From NCBI GenBank assembly GCA_028564925.1, contig CM053032.1, positions 122,593,490-122,657,489 on the forward strand: a stretch of 64,000 bases of DNA. Reading direction: 5' to 3'. How positions within the stretch are numbered: the first letter of the stretch is position 1; the number at the start of each line of letters is the position of its first letter. The notes beneath the pieces are model-generated. The model saw only the letters and a list, made by a program, of their open reading frames with translations, was not told the DNA's origin and did not search any database. This DNA is from Lithobates sylvaticus. Lineage: Eukaryota; Chordata; Amphibia; Anura; Ranidae. The position numbers and the translations under genes are program-made. Of the stretch, positions 34,961 to 44,709 are shown in pieces.

Positions 34961-36690
34961 AAAGCGTAGGGGTCCCCCCAAATTCAATAACCAGGCCCTT
35001 CAGGTCTGGTATGGATATTAAGGGGGACCCCAGCCAAAAAAAAAAAAAAAAAAATGGCGTGGGGTCCCCCCCAAATATCCATACCAGACCCTTCAGGTCT
35101 GGGATGGATTTTAAGGGGAACCCCGGCCAAAAAAAAAAAAAAAATGGCGTGGGGTCCCCCTCAAAATCCATACCAGACCCTTTATCCGAGCACGCAACCT
35201 GGCAGGCCGCAGGAAAGGAGGGGGGGACGAGAGCGGCCCCCCCTCCCGCCTGAACCGTACCAGGCCACATGCCCTCAACATTGGGAGGGTGCTTTGGGGT
35301 CCCCCCCAAAGCACCTTGTCCCCATGTTGATGAGGACAAGGGCCTCATCCCCACAACCCTGGCCGGTGGTTGTGGGGGTCTGCGGGCGGGGGGCTTATCG
35401 GAATCTGGAAGCCCCCTTTAACAAGGGGACCCCCAGATCTCGGCCCCCCCCTGTGTGAAATGGTAAGGGGGTACAAAAGTACCCCTACCATTTCACCAAA
35501 AAAGTGTCAAAAATGGTAAAAATGACAGGAGACAGTCTTTGACAATTCCTTTATTAAAATCTTCTTTCTTCTTTCTTCTGGTCTTCCTTTCTTCATCTTC
35601 TCCTTCCGGCATCTTCTTCCATCTTCTTCTTCCTTCGATTCGCTTCTTCTTCCTCCGGTCTTCTCGTCCTTCTCGTCCGGCGTCGTCCTTCTCGTCCGGC
35701 ATCGTCGTCTCTTCTCGCAGGCCGCTCCTCGCAATGGGAGGCTCCCGCTCTGTGAGGCTTCGCTCCGGGTGACAGGTCTTTTATAACGAAGGCACCTGGT
35801 GACCCCGCCCCCTCTGACGCACGGGGACGTCATGTGGAATTCCCTATGGCTTTCCCCATGACGTCAGAGGGGGGGGCGGGGTCACCAGGTGCCTTCGTTA
35901 TACAAGACCTGTCACCCGGAGCGGAGCCTCACAGAGCGGGAGCCTCCCATTGCGAGGAGCGGCCTGCGAGAAGAGACGACGATGCCGGACGAGAAGGACG
36001 AGAAGACCGGAGGAAGAAGAAGCGAATCGAAGGAAGAAGAAGATGGAAGAAGATGCCGGAAGGAGAAGATGAAGAAAGGAAGACCAGAAGAAAGAAGATT
36101 TTAATAAAGGAATTGTCAAAGACTGTCTCCTGTCATTTTTACCATTTTTGACACTTTTTTGGTGAAATGGTAGGGGTACTTTTGTACCCCCTTACCATTT
36201 CACACAGGGGGGGGGCCGGGATCTGGGGGTCCCCTTGTTAAAGGGGGCTTCCAGATTCCGATAAGCCCCCTGCCCGCAGACCCCCACAACCACCGGCCAG
36301 GGTTGTGGGGATGAGGCCCTTGTCCTCATCAACATGGGGACAAGGTGCTTTGGGGGGGACCCCAAAGCATCCTCCCAATGTTGAGGGCATGTGGCCTGGT
36401 ACGGTTCAGGCGGGAGGGGGGGCCGCTCTCGTCCCCCCCTCCTTTCCTGCGGCCTGCCAGGTTGCGTGCTCGGATAAGGGTCTGGTATGGATTTTATGGG
36501 GGACCCCACGCCATTTTTTTTGGCTAGGGTTCCCCTTAAAATCCATCCCAGACCTCAAGGGTCTGGGATGGATTTTGAGGGGGACCCTACGCCATTTTTT
36601 TTTTTTTTTTGGCTGGGGGTCCCCCTTAATATCCATCCCAGACCTGAAGGGCCTGGTTATTGAATTTGGGGGGACCCCTACGCTTTTTTT
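34961..36690. repeat. Palindromic cargo module, copy 4
   Basis: A full module centred near 35845. Hairpins at 35455-35495 and 36162-36203 and AATAAA-type signals on both arms. It mirrors copy 5 across 37078 almost base for base. Confidence 0.92.
35765..35915. promoter_or_regulatory. Divergent promoter-like core, module copy 4
   Basis: TTTTATAACG near 35780 faces left; the right-facing box is altered to TTATACAAG (near 35897). GC boxes lie on both sides and TGACGTCA is at 35860-35867. Confidence 0.55.
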
Positions 36691-37454
36691 TATCAATGAC
36701 TTCAATGAATGACAGTTCTCTGTATTACGGATCCAACAATTCATTTGTCGGCAATAGCTGCCAGTGATTTTAAATAGCTTTTTTTTCCTGCAAAAATGAC
36801 ACATTGTACAGAGACAGTTCTCTATATTAGATATACTGAATCTCGAAGCATTCGAAGCATTCGTTATATCCGCTATTATAATTTCTTTCATGTTAGTTGA
36901 AATTACATATTTGTTAGTTACAATACAACATTCGAATTGTTCTCTGTATTACGGGAATCGGCAATTAGCCGCGAGTGATTTTAAATGTCTTTTTTTCCTG
37001 CAAAAATGACACATTGTACAGAGAGAGTTCTAAACACGGGAAACATGCGCCCTTCTATATACTATATACTATATAGTATGTCTATGAAGGGGGTCATGTT
37101 TCCCGTGTTTAGAACTCTCTCTGTACAATGTGTCATTTTTGCAGGAAAAAAAGACATTTAAAATCACTCGCGGCTAATTGCCGATTCCCGTAATACAGAG
37201 AACAATTCGAATGTTGTATTGTAACTAACAAATATGTAATTTCAACTAATATGAAAGAAATTATAATAGCGGATATAACGAATGCTTCGAATGCTTCGAG
37301 ATTCAGTATATCTAATATAGAGAACTGTCTCTGTACAATGTGTCATTTTTGCAGGAAAAAAAAGCTATTTAAAATCACTGGCAGCTATTGCCGACAAATG
37401 AATTGTTGGATCCGTAATACAGAGAACTGTCATTCATTGAAGTCATTGATAAAA

Positions 37455-39232
37455 AAAATGCGTAGGGGTCCCCCCAAATTCAATAACCAGGCCCTTCAGC
37501 TCTGGGATGGATATTAAGGGGGACCCCAGCCAAAAAAAAAAAAAAAATGGCGTAGGGTCCCCCTCAAAATCCATACCAGACCCTTGAGGTCTGGGATGGA
37601 TTTTAAGGGGAACCCTAGCCCAAAAAAATGGCGTGGGGTCCCCCATAAAATCCATACCAGACCCTTTATCCGAGCACGCAACCTGGCAGGCCGCAGGAAA
37701 GGAGGGGGGGACGAGAGCGGCCCCCCCTCCCGCCTGAACCGTACCAGGCCACATGCCCTCAACATTGGGAGGATGCTTTGGGGTCCCCCCCAAAGCACCT
37801 TGTCCCCATGTTGATGAGGACAAGGGCCTCATCCCCACAACCGTGCCCGGTGGTTGTGGGGGTCTGCGGGCGGGGGGCTTATCGGAATCTGGAAGCCCCC
37901 TTTAACAAGGGGACCCCCAGATCCCGGCCTCCCCCCTGTGTGAAATGGTAAGGGGGTACAAAAGTACCCCTACCATTTCACCAAAAAAGTGTCAAAAATG
38001 GTAAAAATGACAGGAGACAGTCTTTGACAATTCCTTTATTAAAATCTTCTTTCTTCTTTCTTCTGGTCTTCCTTTCTTCATCTTCTCCTTCCGGCATCTT
38101 CTTCCATCTTCTTCTTCCTTCGATTCGCTTCTTCTTCCTCCGGTCTTCTCGTCCTTCTCGTCCGGCGTCGTCCTTCTCGTCCGGCATCGTCGTCTCTTCT
38201 CGCAGGCCGCTCCTCGCAATGGGAGGCTCCCGCTCTGTGAGGCTTCGCTCCGGGTGACAGGTCTTTTATAACGAAGGCACCTGGTGACCCCGCCCCCCCT
38301 CTGACGTCATGGGGAAAGCCATAGGGAATTCCACATGACGTCCCCGTGCGTCAGAGGGGGCGGGGTCACCAGGTGCCTTCGTTATAAAAGACCTGTCACC
38401 CGGAGCGAAGCCTCACAGAGCGGGAGCCTCCCATTGCGAGGAGCGGCCTGCGAGAAGAGACGACGATGCCGGACGAGAAGGACGACGCCGGACGAGAAGG
38501 ACGACGCCGGACGAGAAGGACGAGAAGACCGGAGGAAGAAGAAGCGAATCGAAGGAAGAAGAAGATGGAAGAAGATGCCGGAAGGAGAAGATGAAGAAAG
38601 GAAGACCAGAAGAAAGAAGAAAGAAGATTTTAATAAAGGAATTGTCAAAGACTGTCTCCTGTCATTTTTACCATTTTTGACACTTTTTTGGTGAAATGGT
38701 AGGGGTACTTTTGTACCCCCTTACCATTTCACACAGGGGGGGGGCCGAGATCTGGGGGTCCCCTTGTTAAAGGGGGCTTCCAGATTCCGATAAGCCCCCC
38801 GCCCGCAGACCCCCACAACCACCGGCCAGGGTTGTGGGGATGAGGCCCTTGTCCTCATCAACATGGGGACAAGGTGCTTTGGGGGGGACCCCAAAGCACC
38901 CTCCCAATGTTGAGGGCATGTGGCCTGGTACGGTTCAGGCGGGAGGGGGGGCCGCTCTCGTCCCCCCCTCCTTTCCTGCGGCCTGCCAGGTTGCGTGCTC
39001 GGATAAAGGGTCTGGTATGGATTTTGAGGGGGACCCCCACGCCATTTTTATTTTTTTTTTTGGCCGGGGTTCCCCTTAAAATCCATCCCAGACCTGAAGG
39101 GTCTGGTATGGATATTTGGGGGGGACCCTACGCCATTTTTTTTTTTTTTTTTTTTGGCTGGGGTCCCCCTTAATATCCATACCAGACCTGAAGGGCCTGG
39201 TTATTGAATTTGGGGGGACCCCTACGCTTTTT
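37455..39232. repeat. Palindromic cargo module, copy 5
   Basis: A full module centred near 38322. Hairpins at 37940-37981 and 38691-38732. The purine-rich stretch contains two extra 19-bp units (GCCGGACGAGAAGGACGAC) compared with the right arm of copy 4. Confidence 0.92.
38255..38400. promoter_or_regulatory. Divergent promoter-like core, module copy 5
   Basis: TTTTATAACG near 38265 and TTATAAAAG near 38382 face outward. TGACGTCA is at 38312-38319 and GC boxes lie on each side. The most intact core in the window. Confidence 0.6.
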
Positions 39233-40023
39233 TTTTTTTTTATATCAATGAATGACTGTTTTTTAAATAGCTTTTTTTTCTGCAAAAATGACACTTTGTC
39301 ATTCGAATTCATTCGAATGCATTCGAATTCATTCGAATGCATTCGAATTCATTCGTTATATCTGCTATAATAATTTCGTTTGAATTAGTTGAAATTTGAT
39401 ATTGGTAGTTGGATTCGAATAATTTGGAGCTGAAATTCGTAAACGGAATTTTTCCTGCAAAAATGACACTTTGTCATTCGAATTCATTCGAATTCATTCG
39501 AATTCATTCGAATCATTCGGCAACGAAATTCGTAAACGGAATTTCGTATTCCGTACGGAATTCGTAAAAAAAAAAAATTCGTACTACAGATTCGTAAATT
39601 CGTACGAATTTCGAAAAATTCGTACGAATTTCGAAAAATTCGTACGAATTACGAATTCGTACGAAACGAATCGCACATGTCTAATATGCAGTGTTGGTCC
39701 TAATGGTGCACTGAGCTTGCAGGTAAAACTTTTATATTTTGTCTGGCACTGGCCTCATGGCACTGTTAAAAGACTGTGCACTGCACCCCAGCCAGGGTAC
39801 AATTGATTTAGGAATCTCTTCAATAATTCTCTCTGCCTCTTTCTCTTCCTTACTAAAGAAACTCCCTACTCTACTCTAGCTATGTAGATCGCTCACTGAT
39901 CTAACTAATTAGAAGCAAAGTTAAGGAATGCTGACTGCCTGACTGACTGAATCACACTAACTCCTAAAATCCTCTCAGCAGCACAGGAACCTGTCTATAG
40001 CAGAATGACGCTGTGTGCTGTGT

Positions 40024-40045
40024 GTCTGGACTATATATAGAAATA
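40024..40045 (-). promoter_or_regulatory. TATA box of the second hAT
   Basis: On the minus strand CTATATATAG lies upstream of the 105-bp array and the transposase start, matching the promoter position in the first hAT. Inferred. Confidence 0.4.
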
Positions 40046-41025
40046 GGGGGGTTGGTGCTTAGGTGGATCTTAGGCAAATCAATCCCACATCCCAGGATAT
40101 AGACTTTGGTACAGAGTTTATTCCTCTTGGGGATTTTTAAAAGGGAGAGAATGCTTACATATATTTTAAGGTTTAAATAGATTTTTATTTGACATCAAGA
40201 TGGGCGGGGGATTTTATAAAGGTAGGATTAGCAAATCCACAAAGATATATAGACATACCACATATATGTAAAAATACAGAGGATGCAAAAAAACATAGGA
40301 AAAGCAAAAACAAAACTGTGACATAGATGTTGATGCAAACAACAAAAATGTGCATAGTACTCCGACGCGTTTCGAGATTTTTTGACTCTTCTTCAGGGAG
40401 AAAAACTTTTAGGGTAGGCACATTTATGTATTTGTGATCCTAACTGATGTCTTGAGCTCCTATGTGGGCATCCATTTATTAAAACCCAGAGAGGAAGAGA
40501 GTTCCTTTGGGAAATTTTTGAAACCTGGTAGAGAGAAACCAGGGTAATGTGGCTGCTTTGGCGTCCTGCTAGCGTTCCTGGGCCTAAGGCTGGGTGTCCA
40601 TCAGACAGCCCCCTCCTAGGGTGGGAAGAGTTCAGCATGCACATACAGACCCTCCAAGGAGGACCGGTTCGGCAACAAAGGGCGTCCTATATGTTCTCCA
40701 TACCTGCCAGAGGTAACCCAGGGACCCGGATTTAAAGTGATGGCTTTGAGGCCATCACTGGTTATAAAGCAGTACGTGTCAAACCAACATGACCAATGAT
40801 TGTTGCAGTAACGGATCTATCATATAAGACTCCACAGTGCCTGGCGGACAGTAGAGTTTGTAGTGGTTTGGGGATGTCCCTCTGTGGGTACTTGTTTGTA
40901 AATGAACGCTGTCTGTTGACGTCAGGTGTAATAACCTGATTCCTTAACCTGGTATATTGAAGCCAGGATAAAGGTCCGCCAGGGGAGGCTTCCTTAGTGA
41001 CTGAGTGGCGCTGTGTGGTCCTGTC
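40046..41025 (-). mobile_element. Penelope-like retroelement fragment (tentative)
   Basis: It lies between the broken end of the second hAT and the resumption of piggyBac sequence at about 41026. No reverse transcriptase is visible. Assignment rests on the hammerhead-type fold with GAAACGCGTC at 40360-40400, a hallmark of Penelope-like terminal repeats. Boundaries are approximate. Confidence 0.45.
40357..40400 (-). ncRNA. Hammerhead ribozyme-like motif
   Basis: Read from 40400 downward: CTCC (stem I), CTGAAGA core, an extra A, GAG, an A-rich loop, CTC (stem II), GAAA core, then ACGCGTC with a very short stem III, then GGAG pairing with the first CTCC. Both conserved cores and the cleavage-site C of GTC are present. 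The very short stem III matches the minimal type described in Penelope-like elements. The unpaired A between core and stem II is a deviation. Activity is not known. Confidence 0.6.
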
Positions 41026-41530
41026 AGATGGTGTCATAAAATGCTTTCCCAGTTTCCCAATGGCACTGTTAATATCCGGTGAAACCGAAGTCATGAAATG
41101 CTCAAGGTTTCTGGTTTCTTAGACCATAGAGATGATTGGAGCCATTCTGGACTCCGATAAGCTCCATGGTCAGATGGTGGAACTACCGGCTGCATTCTCG
41201 GGTTTTCTGGTGGGACAGGAGAGAAGTCTAGTGGCTAATTAGCTGCTAGGATTGCTTTTACATGAAAGCCGGCCGCTGGCTGAAAACAATTATACAAAGA
41301 TGATACCTAAACCTGCAGGAATTATTTTGGTATAACCACTCAAAATCCAGCAACATGCCAGTACGTTGTTGGTCCTTGTTGGGCATATATTGTAATGTTC
41401 TTTTTTTCATGCAGCCTGTGGGCTTAACGAAAAAAAGAGATTGAACGGTGGGTATGCTTACCATTAGAATACCGCCCTTCATCCACCCACTTCTAATGAT
41501 AGGCATTCATGCACCATTTTTTTTAACTCT

Positions 41531-41960
41531 AGTGGTGAAATCACCTCCTAAGTTGCTGATTTACGTATCGTGAGAGCAAACGCTGTTGCTGTCAAGATAA
41601 ATAAATCAGTGCTGCAGCTGAATGGCGTACCTGAAAAACAAACAATGGTAACAATAAAACATTAACTCAATAAAACAACTTATTTTTTTAGCGCAATCTG
41701 TGTCTAAAAAATATATGCCGAAGCATGGGGCAATCCACCCCTAATGTTAGGAGCAAATCGCCCCTCCATGCCTGCCCCCTTGCTTCAGCACATATGATCT
41801 TTTTTGTTTAACTGTGGTGGTGATATCACCTCCTACAGTGCTGGAGTCACAGCTTTACGTATCGTGAGAGCAAACGCTGTTGCTGTCAGAATAAATAAAC
41901 CCGTGCTGCAGTTGAATGGCGTACCTGCTAAGCAAAAATGGTTAACAATAAAACAAAGTA
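41531..41960. repeat. Diverged tandem duplication within piggyBac A
   Basis: A segment of about 140 bp (TTACGTATCGTGAGAGCAAA, GCTGTTGCTGTCA, GAATGGCGTACCTG) occurs at about 41531-41670 and again at about 41813-41955. Copy B has one such segment near 60000. Confidence 0.75.
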
Positions 41961-42276
41961 ACATTACAGTATAACAGTAAGATATACCATACCTGCAAAG
42001 CAAATACAATAAACACAGTAAAAATAAAACATTAGAGAGCGAACAATAGAGTGGACAATAGAGAGCGAACATAAGTGAGAGAACAAAAGCGAGAGAAGAA
42101 AAATAAACGACAACTCTTTTTGGTTTTGCTCAACTCTTTTTTTTTGTTCTTTTATATAAACTGTAAACCACAACTGTAAACATTCCAGATTAGGGTCTCT
42201 CAAAATGTGATGGCCATCTCATCTTTCGAGACAATGTGTAAGCGTGCCCTAGGACTGTGTAGTGCTGTACCCTACT

Positions 42277-43890
42277 CTAATACTCCACTAGTGTGTGGTA
42301 GCGTTTGAAATAGTCACTGATGCAGAGACCAGGTTGGTCAGGACAGGAGGGACAATAAAAGCAAATGTCATGCCTAAATCCGCATTTTCTGCAGACATGA
42401 CATCTTCTTTGGGGTGTTCTTTGGGCAGGGGTACCAGGGAGGACATACGGAAAATGCCTCTCATGCAGCCGGCTAACTGCATTTGGATTGGGAAGTTGGG
42501 CCACAGCACCGTCTGGAAACAGAAGGGCTGTGATGATCTCTTCCTGGAATTTTAGGAATGATCCAGTTCATCCTGAAGCTTTGTTTAGCACATAAGTGTT
42601 CAGCAGAGCCAAATGGAATAAATATACAGACACTTTTTTGTACCAGTGTCATGCCTTACAGGCAATTAGGTACGGTGCCAACAGCTGGTCATTGAGGTCC
42701 ACCCCTCCCATATTAAGGTTGTATTCGTGGACACAGAGGGGTTTCTCCACAACACCAGTCACGGTTGGAATTTGGACTGTCCTATCTGCGTGAAGGGAGG
42801 ACAGAAGGAAAATATTCCTATTATACCTCCACTTCACTGTGAGCAAATTTTTACATCTCAAGCAGGCTCTCTCCCCCCGTCTAAGTCGGGATTCTACAAG
42901 CCGGTGTGGGAAGCCCCGGCGATTAGATTGCACGGTGCCACATGCGCCAATTCCACAATCAAAAAGGTGACAAAAAATTGTCACGCTTGTGTAATAATTG
43001 TCCACGTACAAGTGGTACCCCTTTCCGAATAAGGGTGACACCAAGTCCCACACAATCTTACCTATGTAGTCTGGGCAGTTCTCCTGCTCCACGTGACTAT
43101 CTCTTCCCTCATAAACCATAAAACTATATGTATAGCCTCTTATCCTGTCACAGAGCTTATATATCTTGACCCCATATCTGGCACGCTTGCTGGGAAGATA
43201 CTGTTTGATAGACAAATGGCCAGAAAATGTAATCAGGGACTCATCAACACAGACAACTTGATCAGGAGTAAACAAGGCTGCAAACTGTTGGTTGAAGTGG
43301 TTTATGAGGGGCCAAATTTTGTAGAGCTGATCAAATCCAGGGTCACCCCGAGAACGACAGAGTTCATTGTCATTGAAATGCATGAACCGCAAGATCTGCT
43401 CGTATCGTGTCCTGGTCATGCAAGCAGAGAACACGGGCATATGGGGAATTGGGTCAGTGGACCAATATGACTGCAATTAGTAATCCCCATGAGGAGGGAT
43501 AGGCCCAGTAAGGTCTTAAATTCGGAAACCGCAATAGGTTTCTAATCTCTGGCAAGGGCCAACTGGGGATTAGTGGTGATGAATTGAGCATACAAATTGC
43601 TTTTGTCCACAATAGATCTATGGAAATCTTCTGTGAAAAATAGCGAATAAAAATCAAGTGACGTAAAATCAACTGTTCCCACCCGAATTCCCGGTTGGCC
43701 AGTGAATGGGGGAAGTACGGGCGCTGCAGATGTGGTGGGCTCCCAATTCAGATTGGAAAATGCAGCGGGAAGGGCACTATGGGCTCAATGGGCCTATCTT
43801 TGTCTTGTCTTTGTCTTCTTGGTGGCAGCGGGAATCTACTAGCTTGAACTTCACTTATGGGACTCGCCATGCCACCAAGTGTTACTAGAC
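42277..43890 (-). pseudogene. piggyBac transposase A (broken)
   Basis: DDE/D-type transposase that cuts at TTAA in the nucleus. The main frame 43476-42652 includes the three catalytic aspartates in context: VVCVDESLITFSG, HLYVDNYYTS and NMGGVDLNDQL. The C-terminal Cys-rich zinc domain (CHVCRKCGF, CPSCPDQPGLC) at 42400-42277 is in the same frame, separated by stops, one being TGA at 42649-42651 where copy B keeps an Arg. The N-terminal part (43890-43480) lies in another frame. So at least one frameshift and two or more stops are present. It resembles copy B at 60.6-62.2 kb over the full length. Confidence 0.9.
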
Positions 43891-44030
43891 ATGTGACAGC
43901 GGGAAGGGCACTATGGGCTCAATGGGCCTATCTTTGTCTTGTCTTTGTCTTCTTGGTGGCAGCGGGAATCTACTAGCTTGAACTTCACTTATGGGACTCG
44001 CCATGCCACCAAGTGTTACTAGACATGTGC
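43763..44030. repeat. 134-bp tandem duplication including a hAT terminus
   Basis: Units 43763-43896 and 43897-44030 are nearly identical. Each ends with AGTGTTACTAGACATGTG, so both include the piggyBac target plus the first bases of the hAT element 44020-48689. The duplication must be younger than that insertion. Confidence 0.92.
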
Positions 44031-44240
44031 ATTTCGTTATGTTCCGAATCGAAATTCGGACGAATTTTTCATTATTCGGACATTCGGATGCATCCGAATT
44101 ACCGAATTACAATACTGACGAATTTAACCGAATCCGAATTTTTTTCGAATCGAAAAATTGCGGACGAAATTCGAAATATCTCAGGGTCACTTAGTGATAG
44201 AAACTCACAAATTTGGATATGTTGTAGTGCTAGTTCTACT

Positions 44241-44424
44241 GTGTTTGCATACCAAATTTGGGGTTTCTAGCTACAAGTGGTCCCGAGATATGTGGCCCCA
44301 AAGTCGGGTCGAAAAATGTAATTCTCTGCTGCAGAAAAGTGCTTGACATTTTGTGACCCGATTTTGGGGCCACGTATCTCGGGGCCACTTATAGCTAGAA
44401 ACCCCAAATTTGGTATGCAAACAC
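44241..44424. repeat. Long hairpin in the left hAT arm
   Basis: Inverted repeat with arms of about 80 bp: GTGTTTGCATACCAAATTTG returns as CAAATTTGGTATGCAAACAC, through GGCCCCAAAGTCGGGTCG and CGACCCGATTTTGGGGCC near the loop. Confidence 0.9.
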
Positions 44425-44709
44425 AGTCGGGTCACAAAATGTAATTCTCTGCTGTAGAAAAGTACTTGACATATCCCCCATATCTGGGGGTCACTTGGTG
44501 CTAGGAACCCCATAACTTGTGGCAGGTGACATAGCAAGTGGACAATCCACAACTTGGTCATATGGCAGGTCACGTGGCACTTGTGGTCGGTCACATGGCA
44601 CTCATGGCAGGTGTCTTGGCACTTGTGGCAGGTGTTGTGGCAAGTGGACAATGACATACAGCATATGTACTTGCCTTGCGATCGACATCCGTGACAGCCA
44701 TTTCAAATC

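Larger units (their letters stand above)
34507..39683. mobile_element. Palindromic hAT carrying two cargo modules (palindrome of palindromes)
   Basis: The ends TAGACATGGG and GCACATGTCTA have a perfect 8-bp duplication ATATGCAG at 34499-34506 and 39684-39691. The whole 5.18 kb mirrors around about 37078. Each half contains one complete module (34961-36690 and 37455-39232), itself a palindrome. The outer ends are rich in TTCGTA/TACGAA. No transposase, so it is non-autonomous. It shares ends with 44020-48689. Confidence 0.95.
32636..40045 (-). mobile_element. Second hAT-like element (right end lost)
   Basis: The left end is TAGAGTTGAGCGGACACC, placed after GGTAGTGAC of the piggyBac element. 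Reading leftward: a TATA box near 40030, a leader, a 105-bp tandem array (33160-34498) and a transposase N-terminus (33130 to 32813). This is the same plan as the 2926-11507 element. Most of the transposase is deleted. No right terminus or duplication was found; the border near 40045 abuts a Penelope-type fragment. Confidence 0.65.
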
